A stretch of 18,373 nucleotides of DNA. Source: Patescibacteria group bacterium UBA6263. GTDB lineage: Bacteria; Patescibacteriota; Gracilibacteria; Absconditabacterales; Absconditicoccaceae. The stretch covers positions 1 to 18,373 of the forward strand of contig DJVF01000033.1 of NCBI GenBank assembly GCA_002441085.1. The letters run 5' to 3'. This document shows, one piece after another, positions 15,641 to 18,373 of the stretch. Position 1 is the first letter of the stretch; each line of letters opens with the position of its first letter. The notes under the pieces were generated by a model that saw only the letters and a program-made list of their open reading frames with translations, was not told the DNA's origin and made no database searches. Position numbers and translations under genes: made by a program.

Positions 15641-17671
15641 TTATTTTATATCTGTTGTAATAAATTTCTTTTCTTTGGGAGAGGCTAGTATTTTGACTGA
15701 TACATGCTGATTGCCGGCAAATATTAATCACTCTCATATCCCACATGATACAAGTCTTTGTTGCTCAGCTTCTGATAATCATAATAGAGTATTTAATGAT
15801 TTGATAGAACTAGTGGATTGTTTTAGTAGTATTTGCAATGCTGAGTTGGATATGATTGGTTTACCATATTTGCTTCTTACAAAATCTTCTATATCTTGAG
15901 ATATAGTTGTGATTCATAATCAATATTTCCTAGCTCTTTTGATTAGTCCAAATAGGAAATTGGCTGATATCTCGCTTTGTAACATAATCCATGCTTCGTC
16001 ACATACTAATAATCTTCTTTTTTTGTGGGTTCTGATTTTTGTCCGTATAAAATTTAATACATTAAACATTGCTGGAGTTTTGAGTGCTTCTTCTAAGTCT
16101 CTTATACTTATGACTGTGATTTTATTGTTTATATCTATATTTGTATAATTATTAAATACTTTTCAAAATGTTCATGTGACATATTTACTTAACTTTAGTC
16201 ACATAGTTTCTCATCATTGCATTCAGTTTAGTGTATTCATAAGGTCTTCCATAATAGGAGGAATCTTGCCTTCATAGCTTTGATCGTTTATTGAAAATCC
16301 TTTCAAAGAATATGTACTTTGTATAGCTTTATCCAATATAGCTTCCTCTTCTGTTGTGATTTCTCATATCAAAAGTTTTATAAATCAGATGAGATTCATT
16401 ATCTGGCTCCTCAATAGATCTCATATGCCGTATTCGATATCTTCTATTTTGTTTGGGATATCAAAAGGATTGAGATGTTGTTGTGAGCTAGTTGATATAT
16501 TTATGTATGTTCCACCTGCTTTTTCACATAGTCATTTATATTCGTTTTCGGGATCTATAACTAGCACATCTATTCAATTTATTAAATATCTCAAAATTTC
16601 TAATTTTACTGCAAAAGATTTTCATGCTCATGATGTTGCCAATACTACACTATTCATATTGGGTAATTTGGAATTGAATCTATCAAAAATAACCAATCAT
16701 CATGTGTGTAAGTTTACTCAATACAGTATACCTGTATCGCTCACCATATCATTTGATATAAATGGAAAACTTCATGCTAATGATGATGTAATAGCGCTTC
16801 TGACTATTCACAATTCATCCTGACATATTGGTAAACTAGATCCAAATCATTCATCCATTCTTTGTACTGCATTTTTGATTCTTACTCAGTATCATGATAC
16901 TTTTTGTTCATACTTTTTTCATAATTCTTTGAGTTTGTCTTCGGTTTCTTCATAAATATTGGTATAAAATGCTGTTTCAAAATATCTTTCTTCATGAGTT
17001 GTGAGTTTTTCTCTAATCATTTCTACATCTGAGTATTGTTGTTCTATCTCTTTGTCCAAAGTAATTCATTTTTGTAAACTATCTGATATTTCTGCTTTTA
17101 GTTGGGTAGCTCTTTGTTTGAGCATAGATTGTATAGATCAGTCATCTTCTGGATATATAAAAAATATCATATCTCGTTTGCCATGAAATCATAACAAATC
17201 TCTAGTCCACAATGCATCTATGTATGATGGATAGCTTTGTGCATAATAAGATTTACCCAACAATCATCAAACATTGAATTGATTGGATTTGAATTCTCGA
17301 TATGATGGAGCTATATGTGATTTGTAATCTCATATGGTTGAGTTGTAATGGTTTTGGACTTCTAGTATAAACTCTCTCAATTTGCTAGTCAGCATTTTGT
17401 CGTTATATTGAGAATCAGGTAATCATAATATATATTTTATCTGTTCTTTGAGGTCTTTGTCTTTGATTATAGAATTTTCTGGTTTAGGTTCTTTTTCTTT
17501 TGTAAGTCAGCTTATTTTGCTGGCTTTGGATCATCCAAATAGAGAATTTAATATTTTGTCAAAAAATCACTCTTTTTTTGGTAAAGTGGATTGGAAATTT
17601 ACGTATCATCAGTCTTGGATAGTCTTGGAATAGTTGCTATCTAGGACAATATTGTTGATATCTTTTATCAT
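15641..17671 (-). CDS. virB4: VirB4-family conjugation/secretion ATPase
   Basis: 676 aa. The N-terminal part (1-340) is the membrane-side domain of the family. The C-terminal RecA-like ATPase has Walker A ATSGAGKSF (345-353, both glycines TGA), DVLVIDPENEYKGL (368-381), Walker B RLLVCDEAWIML (553-564) and ARKYGLGITTISQDIEDF (580-597), all hallmarks of VirB4/TraE. It is shorter than proteobacterial VirB4 (about 800 aa), as in CPR and Gram-positive forms. VirB4 hexamers power pilus assembly and substrate transfer at the inner membrane. It heads a three-gene unit with two membrane proteins; no VirD4 coupling protein or relaxase is seen in the window. 39 of 53 glycines are TGA. Confidence 0.92.
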
Positions 17672-17884
17672 TATATTTTTGGTTTTGTGATATTGTAAAG
17701 CATATATAATTATAAAAAAAAAACCTAACTAAGCAAAATATAAATACTTTATAAGCAATAAGACTTGACAAATATAAGATATATTCTATTTATTTAGATG
17801 TTGTATGTGTATAAATATAAGAAAATCAATCTGTATTAAATTATATTTCAGCTTTGTTTGAATGTTTTGAGTTTGGTATAAGTT
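17672..17884. other. Intergenic region between priA and virB4
   Basis: 213 nt, very AT-rich. It holds the virB4 promoter. A copy of TATACCAAACTCAA (minus strand, about 17867-17880) repeats a sequence found inside the priA 3' end. No gene is seen. Confidence 0.6.
17709..17736 (-). promoter_or_regulatory. virB4 operon promoter
   Basis: On the minus strand, -35 TTGCTT (17731-17736), 16-bp spacer ending in a T-run, and a perfect -10 TATAAT (17709-17714), about 38 nt before the ATG. Confidence 0.45.
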
Positions 17885-18373
17885 TTATATTATACTCTGG
17901 GCTTGTCGGTTTATCTTGAATCAATTTTGATTTAACTTGAGTTTGGTATAGACTATATCCATAAAATTTCTAACTTCAGATCATTTCAATATGATGTTGT
18001 ATCTATATTTTCCAAATATTTTGTAAATCATTGGTGGTGTAGAATATATTTCAACATCTTGAATTTGATATTTTTGTTTGAGATATAACAATTCTTTATA
18101 TAATTTATCTACTTTATTGAACAATTTTTCTTCTATTTCATTTTTATAAAGAATTACACATATATCTTTATAGGGAGGGTAGTCATTGTCTTTTCTAAAT
18201 TGATTTTCTATTTGATAAAATCATTCTTTGTCTAATTTGCATGCTTGACGTATACTATGATGATCAGGATTGAATGTCTGTACTATAAAATTTGGACAAT
18301 TGTGTTTGGAAAATGCTTCATAAAGAAAATAAAAGTTTTTTTCAGATGAATTGTAATCTGGTACGCTCAATCC
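17885..18373 (-). CDS. priA: Primosomal helicase PriA, C-terminal fragment
   Basis: 162 codons, open at the right edge (5' end missing), stop TAA at 17885-17887. The visible part has the late helicase motif region NFIVQTFNPDHHSIRQA (compare IIQTYNPEH in PriA), then EGFYQIENQFRKDNDYPPYKDI, the conserved YPPF-like segment, and the C-terminal domain with YSTPPMIYKIFGKYRYNIILKG, matching PriA GPAPA...RGRYRWQLLLKG. PriA restarts stalled replication forks and loads the helicase. The extreme C-terminus KINRQAQSII lacks the usual DVDP motif. The zinc-binding and Walker motifs lie outside the window. Confidence 0.88.

Overview
The window reads correctly only if TGA codes for glycine and TAA/TAG are the only stops (translation table 25). 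The best proof is the P-loops: PilT, ClpB and VirB4 all place in-frame TGA exactly at invariant Walker A glycines, while conserved tryptophans are still TGG. That code, the strongly AT-rich DNA, the lack of Shine-Dalgarno sequences before most starts and the gene content point to a CPR/Patescibacteria genome of Candidatus Gracilibacteria (BD1-5) or Absconditabacteria (SR1). I cannot tell which.

Layout, left to right. The minus strand carries the N-terminus of an acidic unknown protein (1-251), then a pilT-comFC pair (2356 to 538) for twitching/DNA uptake, then a small STAS-like gene (3023 to 2613) that uses no TGA glycine and sits between palindromic repeats. The plus strand then carries valS (archaeal/rickettsial-type valyl-tRNA synthetase), sodB, a YraN nuclease, a CtpA-type S41 protease, a 2Fe-2S ferredoxin, a sigma-70 family factor, the nucleoid protein HU, a membrane-anchored coiled-coil protein and a SAM methyltransferase (3290-10752). 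This last gene converges on and overlaps clpB (minus, 13451 to 10749). clpB has a well-formed promoter with a CIRCE-like operator at its start point. Next come a small orphan gene (minus) and a short MscL-like channel (plus).

The right part is a three-gene minus-strand unit (17671 to 14360): a VirB4-family ATPase, a small membrane protein, and a secreted/membrane protein that appears to hold three tandem TrbC/VirB2-like membrane hairpins. It looks like a reduced type IV secretion-like module. The C-terminus of PriA runs off the right edge.

Most interesting items: the triple-hairpin pilin-like protein beside VirB4; an AT-rich 27-bp hairpin repeat placed identically against the -35 box of two promoters; the CIRCE-like site at clpB; the TGA-free STAS-like gene in a palindrome-flanked islet; and strong gene-to-gene differences in the use of TGA for glycine. 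No rRNA, tRNA or CRISPR array was found.
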